A stretch of 64,000 nucleotides of DNA from NCBI GenBank assembly GCA_030418115.1, contig JAUHQD010000016.1:27509-91508 (forward strand), written 5' to 3'. This stretch comes from Alteromonadaceae bacterium BrNp21-10 (GTDB taxonomy: Bacteria; Pseudomonadota; Gammaproteobacteria; Enterobacterales; Alteromonadaceae). Positions 36,147 through 48,085 of this stretch are shown here, piece by piece; the stretch's first letter is position 1; every line of letters starts with the position of its first letter. The notes below the pieces were generated by a model. The model did not search any database and was not told the DNA's origin. It was given only the letters and a program-made list of their open reading frames with translations. The position numbers were made by a program, and so were the translations under genes.

Positions 36147-37322
36147 ATGAATACTACGACCGATTTTAACATTGTCGACGATATCGAATTCCGCATTCAA
36201 ATGATGATGACGGATTTGACTGCCGTGAAAGACATGGTCGCAGTGGCAGCTGAAGGTCAAATTAAATTTAAAGAGACCGAGCAAAATAACGCCCGCCGAC
36301 AATTACTGCGAGTAGAAAAGCTTGCTCAGCGTGACAAAGAATTGCATGCACGCTCACAAAAAACCGTTATGGAACGGGTCGCTGTGGAGCTACATGACAA
36401 AATAAAGCTACGACTTGAAGAAAATCTTGTAGAAACCGATGCTATTTACCGCAAAATTCTGGGGGGCCATGAAAACCTTCCCGATGCCTTAGATATTCTC
36501 AATGTTCGCGCTTCATCTATGGGACGAATTGAGCCCGCCATTGCTACTATGCCATGGCTGCAAGCCGATATTCTTAAAATGGTGAATATGCCTAAATACC
36601 GTCGTACTGACAGTAAAGGCAAATCCATCGCCGTAGAAAGCCTAAGAATGGCGCTGAGTTTTGTGGGTATGGACAATCTAAAAATGGTGGTGCCTGCCTT
36701 CGCTTTTCGCCGCTGGTTACCACAAATTACCGACCCCTATCCATCGATTAAAGGACGTTTGTGGGATTCAGCTCTTGGCTCGGCCATTAGCTGCCGTAAA
36801 ATAGCCCAGGTTACGGGGCAAGATGAAGGCCAAGCCTTTGCATTAGGCATGTTTAATAGTATTGGTACTATTGTCGTAGTGCGACTTTATTTCCGTTTAT
36901 TCGATGAGATACAACGGGAATCATTAAAAGAAGCCGAAGATAATTACCAACAACAAGAATTCGATGCCCTACGTCAAGTACAGCCGCAAGATAGCCAATT
37001 GCGTGAGCTACTACAGCAACACGCCGCCAAAATAACCGCAAGCGTCATCGACTTTATGGATATGCGTCGGGTGTTTATTGCCAATGCCTATAGCGAACAT
37101 CGTGATCAAGTGGCATTGAAAGATCGTTCACCCATGGGCAAAATTCTGGCACAGGGCGTGGCGTATACAAACTACCGTAATTTAAAAGGCTATAACCTCA
37201 TTAATGTGGATGAAGCCAAAGCCTATTTACGTGAATTTGCTATGCCGAAGGGTTCCTTGGCGGCGTTAAAACAAACTGATTTACGTAAAATAGACATGAC
37301 TTTTGACGATGACGAATCATAA
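36147..37322 (+). CDS. HDOD domain protein
   Basis: A 391-residue soluble protein. The N-terminal ~90 residues are helical and charged; an HDOD domain (about 95-330) follows, with the conserved spacing seen in ALDILNVRASS, ILKMVNMPKYRR and GMFNSIGTIVV. HDOD proteins are linked to signalling and stress control in gammaproteobacteria but this one has no catalytic HD motif and its partner is unknown. It stands alone before argD. Confidence 0.8.
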   Translation: MNTTTDFNIVDDIEFRIQMMMTDLTAVKDMVAVAAEGQIKFKETEQNNARRQLLRVEKLAQRDKELHARSQKTVMERVAVELHDKIKLRLEENLVETDAIYRKILGGHENLPDALDILNVRASSMGRIEPAIATMPWLQADILKMVNMPKYRRTDSKGKSIAVESLRMALSFVGMDNLKMVVPAFAFRRWLPQITDPYPSIKGRLWDSALGSAISCRKIAQVTGQDEGQAFALGMFNSIGTIVVVRLYFRLFDEIQRESLKEAEDNYQQQEFDALRQVQPQDSQLRELLQQHAAKITASVIDFMDMRRVFIANAYSEHRDQVALKDRSPMGKILAQGVAYTNYRNLKGYNLINVDEAKAYLREFAMPKGSLAALKQTDLRKIDMTFDDDES

Positions 37323-37358
37323 GTTCCCCCATTAAGTACTTTTTTATAAAATTTTTCC

Positions 37359-37372
37359 TGAATAACCATTCA
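37359..37372. promoter_or_regulatory. ArgR-type box upstream of argD
   Basis: TGAATAACCATTCA is a perfect TGAAT-N4-ATTCA palindrome, the core of the gammaproteobacterial ARG box. A neighbouring second box at the usual 21-bp period is not clear. Confidence 0.55.
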
Positions 37373-37484
37373 CTTAGCATTTATTTATTTTTTACTACCT
37401 TAGAAATAAATCGTCTCTAATTCCATCATATGCTTGGCCAAAAAAGCGCTAAGCTAAATCTATCTTGGTTGCCACTGAATATGA

Positions 37485-37498
37485 CTGGATAGTTATTC
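37485..37498. promoter_or_regulatory. Second ArgR-type box upstream of argD
   Basis: TGGATAGTTATTCA differs from TGAAT-N4-ATTCA at one position and overlaps a further ATTCA. It lies 126 bp after the first box and 133 bp before the argD start. The rest of 37323-37630 shows no other feature. Confidence 0.45.
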
Positions 37499-37618
37499 AT
37501 TATTCATGCAAATGTAGCTTAATCCTTTGTTTTTAAAGGCCTAAGGGCTAATTCAAGACAAGACAAGGCACATTTAATCTGGAATAATGCGGGCAAAATT
37601 TAAGCTCCAATCTGTTAA

Positions 37619-38836
<1,218 letters not shown>

Positions 38837-38877
38837 GCTATTGGCCTACGCCTAAGGGCTATAAGGAGTACTCGCTA

Positions 38878-41369
<2,492 letters not shown>

Positions 41370-41372
<3 letters not shown>

Positions 41373-41610
41373 TTAACCTCAGCTCGGGATAATAATTGTC
41401 GAAAATGTAGATATACCCTATATATTTCAATTGGTTAGTTTTATTTACTAATATTAATATTGTTTTTATTCGGTACAGTGCTGCTATTTTTGTTCATATC
41501 AAGGCGTTCACTATGTTGTTTAGTCATTCTAAACCCATAGTGAACAACGTAGAGAGGGGCAAAAATAGCTGTGCTGTAAGGCATTACTTATCCCGAGCTG
41601 AGGTTAATTA
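41370..41610. repeat. 240-bp MITE-like element with 23-bp terminal inverted repeats
   Basis: The first 23 bases (beginning TAATTAACCTCAGCTCGGG) are exactly the inverse of the last 23. Inside is a second nested hairpin: GTTCACTATG (41506-41515) with CATAGTGAAC (41536-41545), and outside it a CTATTTTTG / CAAAAATAG pair. The left end includes the astD stop codon. A fragment of the right end is found at 44770-44817. No ORF is present. Confidence 0.75.
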
Positions 41611-41695
41611 GCCGGAACATAAAATAACAAACGTGCGGCCAAGGCCGTCCGTTAATACCCATAAAAGCTGTACCCTACACAATAGAGAAAAGAAG

Positions 41696-42499
41696 ATGCA
41701 TAACGACATCGACACATTATTTGCCAACCTTTGGCAAGATTATCTGCACATCACGCCATCGGCGGAAAAAGTGCATAAATTGTTAGCACAGGAGAAGGGC
41801 GATGCGATCATCAATGATCATATTGCCCTGCGTACGTTTAACATCGACAAGGTCAATCTAGACAAACTGGCGGCGCACTTTTTAGCCCTTGGTTATCAAG
41901 AAAAAGGCCAATATGATTTTGAGCAAAAAAAGCTGCGCGCCAAGCACTTTGAACATCCCGACGACACCAACCCCAAGGTGTTTATTAGTGAGCTGTTGGT
42001 TGAAGAGTTTTCCCCAGCCTTACAAGCGCTAGTCACCAATATGGTGAAGCAAGTCGCCGACGATGCCGTGCTGGCCGATAACTTTTTATATTCAGGCACT
42101 CATTGGCAGGTGAGCAGTGAAGACTATGCGCTGTTATTAGAAGAGTCTGAATACGCCGCATGGATGTCAGCATGGGGCTATCGCGCAAACCACTTTACGG
42201 TGAGTGTCAATTATCTGAAGGATTACAGCGAACTAGCGGATGTGAATAGCTTGCTCAAAGACCATGGCTTTGTGCTCAATACCTCTGGCGGTGAAATTAA
42301 AGGCGGCGCCGATGTATGTTTAGCCCAATCATCGACCATGGCGGATAAAATGCCGGTGCAATTTAGCGATAAGCAACTGGAAATCCCCAGCTGTTTCTAC
42401 GAATTCGCCCAACGGTACAAAATGGCCGATGGCCAGTTGTATACAGGGTTTGTGGCAGCGTCAGCGGATAAGATATTTGAGAGTACCAACGTGATGTAG
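41696..42499 (+). CDS. DUF1338 family protein (2-oxoadipate dioxygenase/decarboxylase-like)
   Basis: A 267-residue non-heme iron protein of the DUF1338 family. The start at 41696 follows AGAGAAAAGAAG; an upstream TTG/GTG-type start would add 21 unrelated residues. Presumed metal ligands are His42 (NDHIALRTF), His166 (ANHFTVSV) and Glu236 (CFYEFAQR). Longer relatives (HglS) convert 2-oxoadipate to 2-hydroxyglutarate. Its place after the AST genes suggests an amino-acid breakdown role, but the substrate of the short form is not known. Confidence 0.85.
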   Translation: MHNDIDTLFANLWQDYLHITPSAEKVHKLLAQEKGDAIINDHIALRTFNIDKVNLDKLAAHFLALGYQEKGQYDFEQKKLRAKHFEHPDDTNPKVFISELLVEEFSPALQALVTNMVKQVADDAVLADNFLYSGTHWQVSSEDYALLLEESEYAAWMSAWGYRANHFTVSVNYLKDYSELADVNSLLKDHGFVLNTSGGEIKGGADVCLAQSSTMADKMPVQFSDKQLEIPSCFYEFAQRYKMADGQLYTGFVAASADKIFESTNVM

Positions 42500-42524
42500 C
42501 GTTGGTACTGAGCTAACTTTGTTA

Positions 42525-42551
42525 AAAGCCTCGTTGTCACGAGGCTTTTTT
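42525..42551 (+). terminator. Rho-independent terminator after the DUF1338 gene
   Basis: AAAGCCTCG pairs with CGAGGCTTT around TTGTCA, with a run of six Ts. Confidence 0.9.
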
Positions 42552-42612
42552 GTTGGGGCAGCCGGTGGGCTGCCCAATGAAGACGCTTTTGTTGGTTGTG
42601 CCAATCAACCAC

Positions 42613-42646
42613 ACCGTTCGCCCTGAGCTTGTCGAAGGATGAATGA
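42613..42646. repeat. Dispersed TTCGCCCT/AAGGATGAA palindrome
   Basis: CCGTTCGCCCTGAGCTTGTC followed by GAAGGATGAATG is another member of the family at 6648, 8714 and 44035. It lies within a 600-bp gene-free stretch (42500-43102) that also holds TTGGC palindromes at 42651 and 42731 and structured element copy B. Confidence 0.7.
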
Positions 42647-42650
42647 ATTA

Positions 42651-42743
42651 TTGGCTGCGCCAATAGGTATCACTGACGTTTTTCCTAGTGTCTAAAGTAA
42701 TGTAGGTCGGTGTTTACGCCGACGCTTTTATTGGCTGCGCCAA
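42651..42743. repeat. Two TTGGCTGCGCCAA palindromes
   Basis: Perfect palindromes at 42651-42663 and 42731-42743, separated by a further hairpin GTCGG...GCCGAC near 42706-42722. Confidence 0.7.
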
Positions 42744-42765
42744 CTGTCGTCCCTGACATTTTTCA

Positions 42766-43023
42766 CGTGGCTCCATGCCACGCGAGGGTATTTGGACGGA
42801 CCCAAATACCCGAAAAGTCCTTTCGCTCCAGCAACTTTCTATTTCCATTTATAAATCATTCTGCCAGTGTCGAACCGGCGTGATGTAGCGTCCCTGCAAA
42901 GAGCACGCCTTGGCGCAACGTCGTGTTGCGCCATTCGACGCAGAATAATTTATAAATGGGAAAGTTGAGTCGCAGTTTGCCGAACTGTAGATTCGCCAAT
43001 TAATGTCTCTGTTGTGCCAAAAG
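42766..43023 (+). repeat. Structured dispersed element, copy B
   Basis: Same plan as copy A (8888-9145). H1: CGTGGC (42766) with GCCACG (42777). H2: GGGTATTTGG (42786) with CCAAATACCC (42802), loop ACGGAC. H3: CAACTTTC (42832) plus CCATTTATAAAT (42845) with ATTTATAAATGG (42948) and GAAAGTTG (42960). H4: GGCGTG (42877) with CACGCC (42904). H5: GGCGCAAC (42912) with GTTGCGCC (42925). The stem sequences differ from copy A but remain complementary, while single-stranded parts such as the 3' tail GTCTCTGTTGTGCCAA are nearly identical. Confidence 0.85.
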
Positions 43024-43102
43024 CGGCTGTTCACTTAGTAGACTATAAATTATCACTTTGGTACAAAATGGGTTTAAGGTAGCAATTTTTTTGTAAACGA
43101 CT

Positions 43103-43309
43103 TCACTGTTCATCAACCTTATCGGGATCAAATATATCTTCAATACTCTGACCAAAAAGTTTGGCTAGGTTAAATACAAGAGGAAGGCTAGGGTCAAATT
43201 TTCCAACTTCGATAGCGTTAATAGTTTGCCTAGACACCCCCACTTTTTCAGCTAATGCCGCTTGTGACCAACCCCGCTCGGCTCTCAGGCTGCGCAACTG
43301 GTTATGCAT
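43103..43309 (-). CDS. XRE family HTH regulator (small)
   Basis: A 68-residue one-domain regulator. The start at 43309 follows AGGAAG and gives MHNQLRSLRAERGWSQAALA. The helix-turn-helix is QAALAEKVGVSRQTINAIEVGK, and the C-terminus is LFGQSIEDIFDPD, as in small Cro/CI-like proteins. It overlaps the end of the membrane protein gene by 8 bp and is translated with it. A perfect palindrome by the promoter at 43809 is its likely operator. Confidence 0.85.
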   Translation of the reverse strand: MHNQLRSLRAERGWSQAALAEKVGVSRQTINAIEVGKFDPSLPLVFNLAKLFGQSIEDIFDPDKVDEQ

Positions 43310-43784
43310 TATACTTCCTATACTTGAGAGTAAGGCCTGCATAATAACCCGCTATTAATCCACACAACATGAAAGGCCCTGCTTTAAGTGATGCGCCAAT
43401 TATTGGTGCTGAAAGACTGAAGCACATGCCAATAAAAAATGCGAATAAGAAACCAGTGGCTAGAGCTTCATAGTAGATTTTTATTAAAAGCTCATCGTGG
43501 AATCCTCTAATCATCCGTATAAAAGCGTGAACAAGAAAAATACCTAATGCTAATGGGGAAGACGCAAGTAAAAATCGCCATACAGGCGTCGTTTCGATAC
43601 CGCCAGAAAGAGGTTCCATAAAAATAACTACGCCAAAAAACACTATTCCCCAAATGAAAAGCCAGCCATTGAAACTTTTCGCATTTCGTCTATCACTATC
43701 ACTTAACTCAGCTAGATTTTCTGGATCCATTGAGTGCAACCACCACTTTTGCTTGAATTTATTATCTTCTTCTAGATTTGCCAT
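43302..43784 (-). CDS. Four-helix membrane protein paired with the XRE regulator
   Basis: A 160-residue inner-membrane protein. The start at 43784 follows GGAGG; an upstream ATG would add six residues. After a soluble, charged N-terminus (about 40 residues) come four hydrophobic segments: WLFIWGIVFFGVVIF, FLLASSPLALGIFLVHAFI, LATGFLFAFFIGMCFSL and FMLCGLIAGYYAGLTL. The arrangement of a small membrane protein with a one-domain XRE regulator is common in bacteria, but its function is unknown. I do not recognise the family. Confidence 0.75.
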   Translation of the reverse strand: MANLEEDNKFKQKWWLHSMDPENLAELSDSDRRNAKSFNGWLFIWGIVFFGVVIFMEPLSGGIETTPVWRFLLASSPLALGIFLVHAFIRMIRGFHDELLIKIYYEALATGFLFAFFIGMCFSLSAPIIGASLKAGPFMLCGLIAGYYAGLTLKYRKYNA

Positions 43785-43808
43785 TATAACCTCCTGATTC
43801 AAAATGTA

Positions 43809-43858
43809 GTCAAGTTAACTTGACAAGAAAAGTGTAACTCCTCTTAGTTAAGTGTCAA
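43809..43858 (-). promoter_or_regulatory. Promoter and operator of the membrane protein/XRE operon
   Basis: On the minus strand a -35 TTGACA (43858-43853) and -10 TACACT (43836-43831) are 16 bp apart. Just downstream, over the expected start site, lies the perfect palindrome GTCAAGTTAACTTGAC (43809-43824), and GTGTCAAG repeats part of it at the -35. This fits autoregulation by the XRE protein. Confidence 0.65.
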
Positions 43859-43874
43859 GTACATTTGTCATTAG

Positions 43875-43962
43875 TATAGAAATAGAAAGTTGTCGTCGCA
43901 AAGGACTTTTTCGCCTATTTTTCGTCCGTGAAAAATAGGCTTGGCCGCCAAGGATGGCGGAC
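43875..43962 (-). repeat. Structured dispersed element, half copy C
   Basis: On the minus strand: H1 CCGCCA/TGGCGG (43945-43960), H2 GAAAAATAGGC-type stem (43913-43923 with 43930-43940) with the loop ACGGAC exactly as in copy B, then a linker with AAAGTCCTTT and CAACTTTCTATTTC as in copy B. The copy ends there, just before the XRE operon promoter; H3-H5 are missing. H1 and H2 again differ from copies A and B but pair perfectly. Confidence 0.75.
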
Positions 43963-43983
43963 GAAAAAAGGTAGGGATACCAG

Positions 43984-44110
43984 TTGGCGCAGCCAATTAA
44001 AAAGTCAGGGCCTACTGGGTAGCTAATAAAAATATCATCCTTCGACAAGCTCAGGACGAACGGAGTGGGTGGTTGGCGTAGCCAATAAAAACGGTCGTTG
44101 GCGTAGCCAA
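43984..44110. repeat. Cluster of TTGGCGNAGCCAA palindromes and a TTCGTCC-type repeat
   Basis: Palindromes at 43984-43996, 44073-44085 and 44098-44110, each followed by an A-rich run (AATTAAAAA, AATAAAAA), and between them at 44035-44063 an inverted copy of the CCTTCGACAAGCTCAGGACG repeat. The gene-free interval 43785-44140 holds only these, copy C and the promoter. Confidence 0.7.
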
Positions 44111-44140
44111 TAAAAAATAACTGCGATAGGCTGATAAAGC

Positions 44141-44674
44141 CTATTCCTTCAATGTCACCCATCCCACTTCACATTCACCTTTAGCGCAGGCCACATACGC
44201 TGAGTCACCGGTGATGGTCACCGACATATCCATGGTGCGTTCGATGAATGTGGCCATTTGTTGGATGGCGGGCCAGTTAATTTGGTAGACGCTAATTGGC
44301 GCTTGGTTGATTTTGTTCTCTACGGATTGCCACCACACCGACGATTTTGAGTTAAAACTGTACACCGCAGATTTTGGCGCGGATCGGGCGGCTTTTTTGA
44401 TGCGATCTAAACTTGGTTCACCCACTTCAATCCATAGATTAGTTTGTTCATCGTAGCCGCGTACCCAGATATCCGGTTCGTCGACATCGCTTAGGCCTTT
44501 GGTAAAGTGCAAGTCTGCTTGGGCGTTAATGCAATAGGCGATTAATCTGGCCATCATGCGTTCGGCGGTTTCCGACGGGTGTAATGCCACCGTCAAATTG
44601 AGGGTGTCGTAATAGTCGCGGTTTAAATCGGATAAATTAACGCGTAATTTATAAATAGTGGGTTTAATTGCCAC
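44141..44674 (-). CDS. yaeQ: YaeQ family protein
   Basis: A 177-residue protein of the YaeQ family, which has a PD-(D/E)XK nuclease-like fold. Seen: KPTIYKLRVNLSDLNRDYYDT, HPSETAERMMARLIAYC, GLSDVDEPDIW and WIEVGEPSLDRIKKA; the Asp, Glu and Lys of the last two motifs form the nuclease-like site. The cellular role is unclear. A monocistronic gene amid repeats. Confidence 0.9.
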   Translation of the reverse strand: MAIKPTIYKLRVNLSDLNRDYYDTLNLTVALHPSETAERMMARLIAYCINAQADLHFTKGLSDVDEPDIWVRGYDEQTNLWIEVGEPSLDRIKKAARSAPKSAVYSFNSKSSVWWQSVENKINQAPISVYQINWPAIQQMATFIERTMDMSVTITGDSAYVACAKGECEVGWVTLKE

Positions 44675-44769
44675 AATAAAGCCTTAAAAATGGGGAATAG
44701 ACATATGCAATGTCGATATTGCTGCTAGTGTACTCTGTCTGTTCGAGGATTATTGTAATAATCATGAAG

Positions 44770-44817
44770 AAATAGCAGTGCTGTAAGGCGTTGCTTATCC
44801 AAACCCTAGGTTAATTA
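44770..44817. repeat. Right-end fragment of the 240-bp element
   Basis: AAATAGCAGTGCTGTAAGGC, then GTTGCTTATCC and AGGTTAATTA, match bases 41564-41610 of the element after astD with a few changes. The left half is absent. Confidence 0.6.
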
Positions 44818-44829
44818 TAATTTTTGCTG

Positions 44830-44854
44830 TAAAGATCACCCAAGCTGCCGATAA
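44830..44854 (+). promoter_or_regulatory. Sigma-28 (FliA)-like promoter of motX
   Basis: GCCGATAA at 44847-44854 is the exact flagellar sigma-28 -10 element, and TAAAG at 44830-44834 resembles its -35, but the spacing is about 2 bp shorter than the E. coli consensus. It lies 30 bp before the motX start. Confidence 0.55.
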
Positions 44855-44883
44855 AAGGGCACTAGCTTTGAGGTAAATTAATT

Positions 44884-45498
44884 ATGCGTTTGATCATTTT
44901 GTCGTTGGCATTGGCCGTTAATCTTGGTGTACAAGCTCAGGAAATCAAAGCTGTGCAAATTTATTCGCAAGATGAATTGCTGACGTTAATTGACAAAAAT
45001 GAGCATTTGGCACGGGTGGTATTAGATAACTGTCAGTTGGTCGAGGACATCGAGGCTCGTGCGCAAACCTTAAAAATTCCCGCTTACCAATTTTTATGGG
45101 GCGATATGTTGGCCTGGGGCGTGTGCGTGGATAAAGATCCCGAGCTTGGTGTTACGTATATGAATATGGCAGCGGAGCAGGGCATGCCTGCGGCGCTTGA
45201 GCAACTTGGGCGTTATTACGCTCAAGGCAAGTTGGTACAGCAGAATAAGGAGCAGGCGGTAATACTTTTACGTGAGGCGGCTTCCTTAGGTAATCAAAAA
45301 GCGCAGATCCAGTTGGTGGAGTTGTTTATTGATGGTTACGGTAGCCCTTACGATTTTGAAGATGCTTACCATTGGTTGTATAACGCCATTACCGATGATG
45401 CCGCCACCCACAAAAAAATTGCTAAGTGCCTAGCAGAGTTAACCAAGTTAATGCACCCCAAAGCGGTGCGAAAAGCCCGCCGTCCTTTGGACTCCTAA
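44884..45498 (+). CDS. motX: Sodium-driven flagellar motor protein MotX
   Basis: Periplasmic T-ring component needed for the Na+-driven polar flagellar stator. Residues 1-18 form a signal peptide; the opening YSQDELLTLIDKNEHLARV, the Cys-containing DNCQLVEDI and GDMLAWGVCVDKD match Vibrio MotX closely. Sel1-like repeats follow (AAEQGMPAALEQLGRYYAQG; AASLGNQKAQIQLVELF). The gene is isolated from other flagellar genes, as in Vibrio, and has a flagellar-type promoter. GAGG precedes the ATG. Confidence 0.92.
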   Translation: MRLIILSLALAVNLGVQAQEIKAVQIYSQDELLTLIDKNEHLARVVLDNCQLVEDIEARAQTLKIPAYQFLWGDMLAWGVCVDKDPELGVTYMNMAAEQGMPAALEQLGRYYAQGKLVQQNKEQAVILLREAASLGNQKAQIQLVELFIDGYGSPYDFEDAYHWLYNAITDDAATHKKIAKCLAELTKLMHPKAVRKARRPLDS

Positions 45499-45516
45499 GC
45501 ACATTGCCCACCATTA

Positions 45517-45546
45517 TTAGCGCTCTCAATAACGCTAACTTTTTTT
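45517..45546 (+). terminator. Rho-independent terminator of motX
   Basis: TTAGCG pairs with CGCTAA and is followed by a run of seven Ts after one C. It overlaps the end of the convergent CNNM gene. Confidence 0.7.
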
Positions 45547-46641
45547 GTTTGGCGATGTTTTTGGATCTAGCTCTTTACGGTGTTTAATATCACTGTCTTC
45601 TAACAAGCGTGGATTTCTGGCTAAACGTTTACGCCAGCGTTGCTTGGCGATGGTTTGCATATTCGCAGAGGGATCGTGTTCATCAATAATATCCAACCCC
45701 ACCAGTGCCTCGATGAGATCTTCCAGCGTGACAATACCTTTTACATCACCGTATTCATCCACAACTAAACAAATATGTGTATGTTCAGCCAGCGACGTAT
45801 GTAATAGCGTGGGTAAATAAACCGAATCTGGTACGGTATACAGTGGCTTAACCAATTCACTAATTTTGTAGTCTTCACCTTCGCGGTGATAAGCCAACAA
45901 AATGTCATTTTTATGCACAAAGCCAATAATGTCATCGCCATTTTTATCGTAGACCAAAACCCGAGAGAAGGCCGATGTACCATGTTCGGAGATGTATTGG
46001 TGCAGACTTAGATCTTTGTGCACCTTAAACATCACCGTGCGTGGGGTCATGATGTCATCTAATGTTGCATGCCGAAAATGTAGCATACTGCGAATAATGT
46101 CAGATTCTTCTTGATGCAAGGCGCCGGATTTCGAGCCTATATCGGCCATGGCTTCTATCTCTTGGCGTATGTAGAAGGCTTCATCGTAACTGCGGCCCAA
46201 GAGCTTGGTGAGTTTTTCGGCAAACCACACAAAGGGTTTTAATAACACCACCAGCAAGCCTAGGGCAGACGAGACCATCGGCGTTAGCTCCCGCCAGTAA
46301 TTGGCGCCCAATGTTTTCGGAATAATCTCAGATAATACCAGCACTAATAAGGTCATGATGGCCGAGGCAATGCCTACTGCTGCATCGGAAAAAACCACCG
46401 CGGCTTGTGCGCCAACGCCAGCGGCCCCTGCGGTATGGGCAATGGTATTAAGAGTTAAAATGGCGGCTAAAGGCTGGTCGATATTGTCTTTTAGGCGTTT
46501 AACGCGCTTGGCAATTTTCGGCTGCTTTTTCTTTAATATGCCCACATAGCTAGGGGTAATGCTTAAAAGTACCGCTTCCATCACCGAGCATAAAAATGAA
46601 ATGGTAATGGCGGCGAGCATGTAACTAATTAATAACGTCAC
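45535..46641 (-). CDS. CNNM/CorB-like transporter with CBS domains
   Basis: A 368-residue integral membrane protein: a DUF21/CNNM domain with three to four membrane helices (about 1-150; VLVLSEIIPKTLGANYWREL is typical) followed by a CBS pair (MTPRTVMFKV near 200 to VDEYGDVKGIVTLEDLIEAL near 310). The C-terminal CorC/HlyC domain found in many relatives is missing; a short basic tail replaces it. Relatives export Mg2+ or control magnesium and cobalt resistance. Substrate not shown. Confidence 0.85.
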   Translation of the reverse strand: MTLLISYMLAAITISFLCSVMEAVLLSITPSYVGILKKKQPKIAKRVKRLKDNIDQPLAAILTLNTIAHTAGAAGVGAQAAVVFSDAAVGIASAIMTLLVLVLSEIIPKTLGANYWRELTPMVSSALGLLVVLLKPFVWFAEKLTKLLGRSYDEAFYIRQEIEAMADIGSKSGALHQEESDIIRSMLHFRHATLDDIMTPRTVMFKVHKDLSLHQYISEHGTSAFSRVLVYDKNGDDIIGFVHKNDILLAYHREGEDYKISELVKPLYTVPDSVYLPTLLHTSLAEHTHICLVVDEYGDVKGIVTLEDLIEALVGLDIIDEHDPSANMQTIAKQRWRKRLARNPRLLEDSDIKHRKELDPKTSPNKKS

Positions 46642-46879
46642 TGTTTCTCCTAGTTCAACGCGACTACTGCAGACAAAGTGATTTGCCTTAGGGCTAAACT
46701 ATGACATTGTTAATCTGCAAATTCAGCAAATCCTTTTTACAAATTCGCTATGGTGCTGTATTTGTGTGGGTAAATCGCCGTAGATCTTGGGTAAACTCCG
46801 AAAATTGCCGAATCCGTTATAGCCCCTCAAGGCCGTAATTCTTACACTGACTCAAACTAACCAAATCGAGTGTACTCTA

Positions 46880-47890
46880 ATGTTTCATAAATCTTTAATA
46901 ACTAAGTGGCTGGCCGTATTCAGTATCGGTTTAATGTCGTTATCTGTTAGCGCTAAAACCGCTGTTGAAACTCACGGTGCGCTGGCCGTTAAAGGCGCTA
47001 GTATTGTTAATCAACAAGGCAAGCCGGTATCGTTCTCTGGCCCCAGTTTATTTTGGTCTAATAACGGTTGGGGGGCTGATGTATTTTATAACGATAGCGC
47101 CATTAATGAAGCACAAGAACAATGGAACGCGACTATCACCCGTGCGGCTATTGGCGTAGAGCCCAAAGGCGGTTATCTGGATAAGCCCGAAGATAATATG
47201 CGCAAAGCCCATGTGGCAATAAAGGCCGCCATAAAGCAAGGTATGTATATTATTGTCGATTGGCATGCTCATCATGCCGAAGACCACATCCCACAGGCGA
47301 TAGACTTTTTTGAACAAATTGCTCGTGAATATGGTGAGTATCCGAATATTATTTATGAAATTTATAACGAGCCGTTAAATACCGCTGATTGGAGTACGGT
47401 GATTAAGCCCTATTCGCAAAAGTTGGTGGCGGCCATTCGTGCCATCGACCCAGACAATTTAATCGTTATCGGTACCCAAACTTGGTCGCAGGATGTAGAT
47501 AAGGCCTCACTCGATCCTGTTACTGGTTACGACAATTTAGTGTATACCCTGCACTTTTACGCTGGCACCCATAAACAAGATTTACGGGATAAAGCCATAG
47601 TGGCGATGGAAAACGGTTTAGCGTTAATGGTAACCGAGTGGGGAACAGTGAATGCCAATGGCGATGGTGGTGCCGATGTTGAAGAAACCAAACGCTGGGT
47701 AGATTTTATGCGTAAGTACAATTTGTCTAATTGTAATTGGGCGCTCAATCACCGCGATGAAGGTGCATCCATGTTCAAACCTAAAACTAACCATACCGGG
47801 CCTTGGGCAGAAAGTGACTTTACTCCTTCTGGTTTGATTGTGAGAGATATCATTAAAAGCTGGGACACAACGGATTATGACGGCGACTAG
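46880..47890 (+). CDS. Secreted GH5 endoglucanase (cellulase)
   Basis: Glycoside hydrolase family 5 (probably subfamily 2) of 336 residues. Signal peptide 1-25. The acid/base Glu164 lies in IIYEIYNEP and the nucleophile Glu253 in VTEWGT; VDWHAHH and LHFYAGTH are also typical. It would cut beta-1,4-glucan. No carbohydrate-binding module or linker is attached, and no other polysaccharide genes are near, which differs from dedicated cellulose degraders; a role with the cell's own or environmental glucan is possible. Confidence 0.92.
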   Translation: MFHKSLITKWLAVFSIGLMSLSVSAKTAVETHGALAVKGASIVNQQGKPVSFSGPSLFWSNNGWGADVFYNDSAINEAQEQWNATITRAAIGVEPKGGYLDKPEDNMRKAHVAIKAAIKQGMYIIVDWHAHHAEDHIPQAIDFFEQIAREYGEYPNIIYEIYNEPLNTADWSTVIKPYSQKLVAAIRAIDPDNLIVIGTQTWSQDVDKASLDPVTGYDNLVYTLHFYAGTHKQDLRDKAIVAMENGLALMVTEWGTVNANGDGGADVEETKRWVDFMRKYNLSNCNWALNHRDEGASMFKPKTNHTGPWAESDFTPSGLIVRDIIKSWDTTDYDGD

Positions 47891-48085
47891 ATCCCTCAGC
47901 TTATTCATCGTGCTTAGTAAGTAACTCATTAACAACACCCTCGAATATCTTAATATCACCTCAGTTCTTAGTGCGGGCTGAGGTGATTACATTAATCAAA
48001 TTAAGCAAACAAAAAATACTAGCTTCATTCGTTTGATGAACCCGTTATACTAGGGGCTCTTAAATTTAAACAATGGACTTTTAAT

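Noticed and set aside
43848..44162. Minus-strand open frame of 104 codons upstream of the XRE operon
   Set aside because: It runs through structured element copy C and two dispersed palindromes, and its product resembles no protein; the frame is a by-product of repeats.
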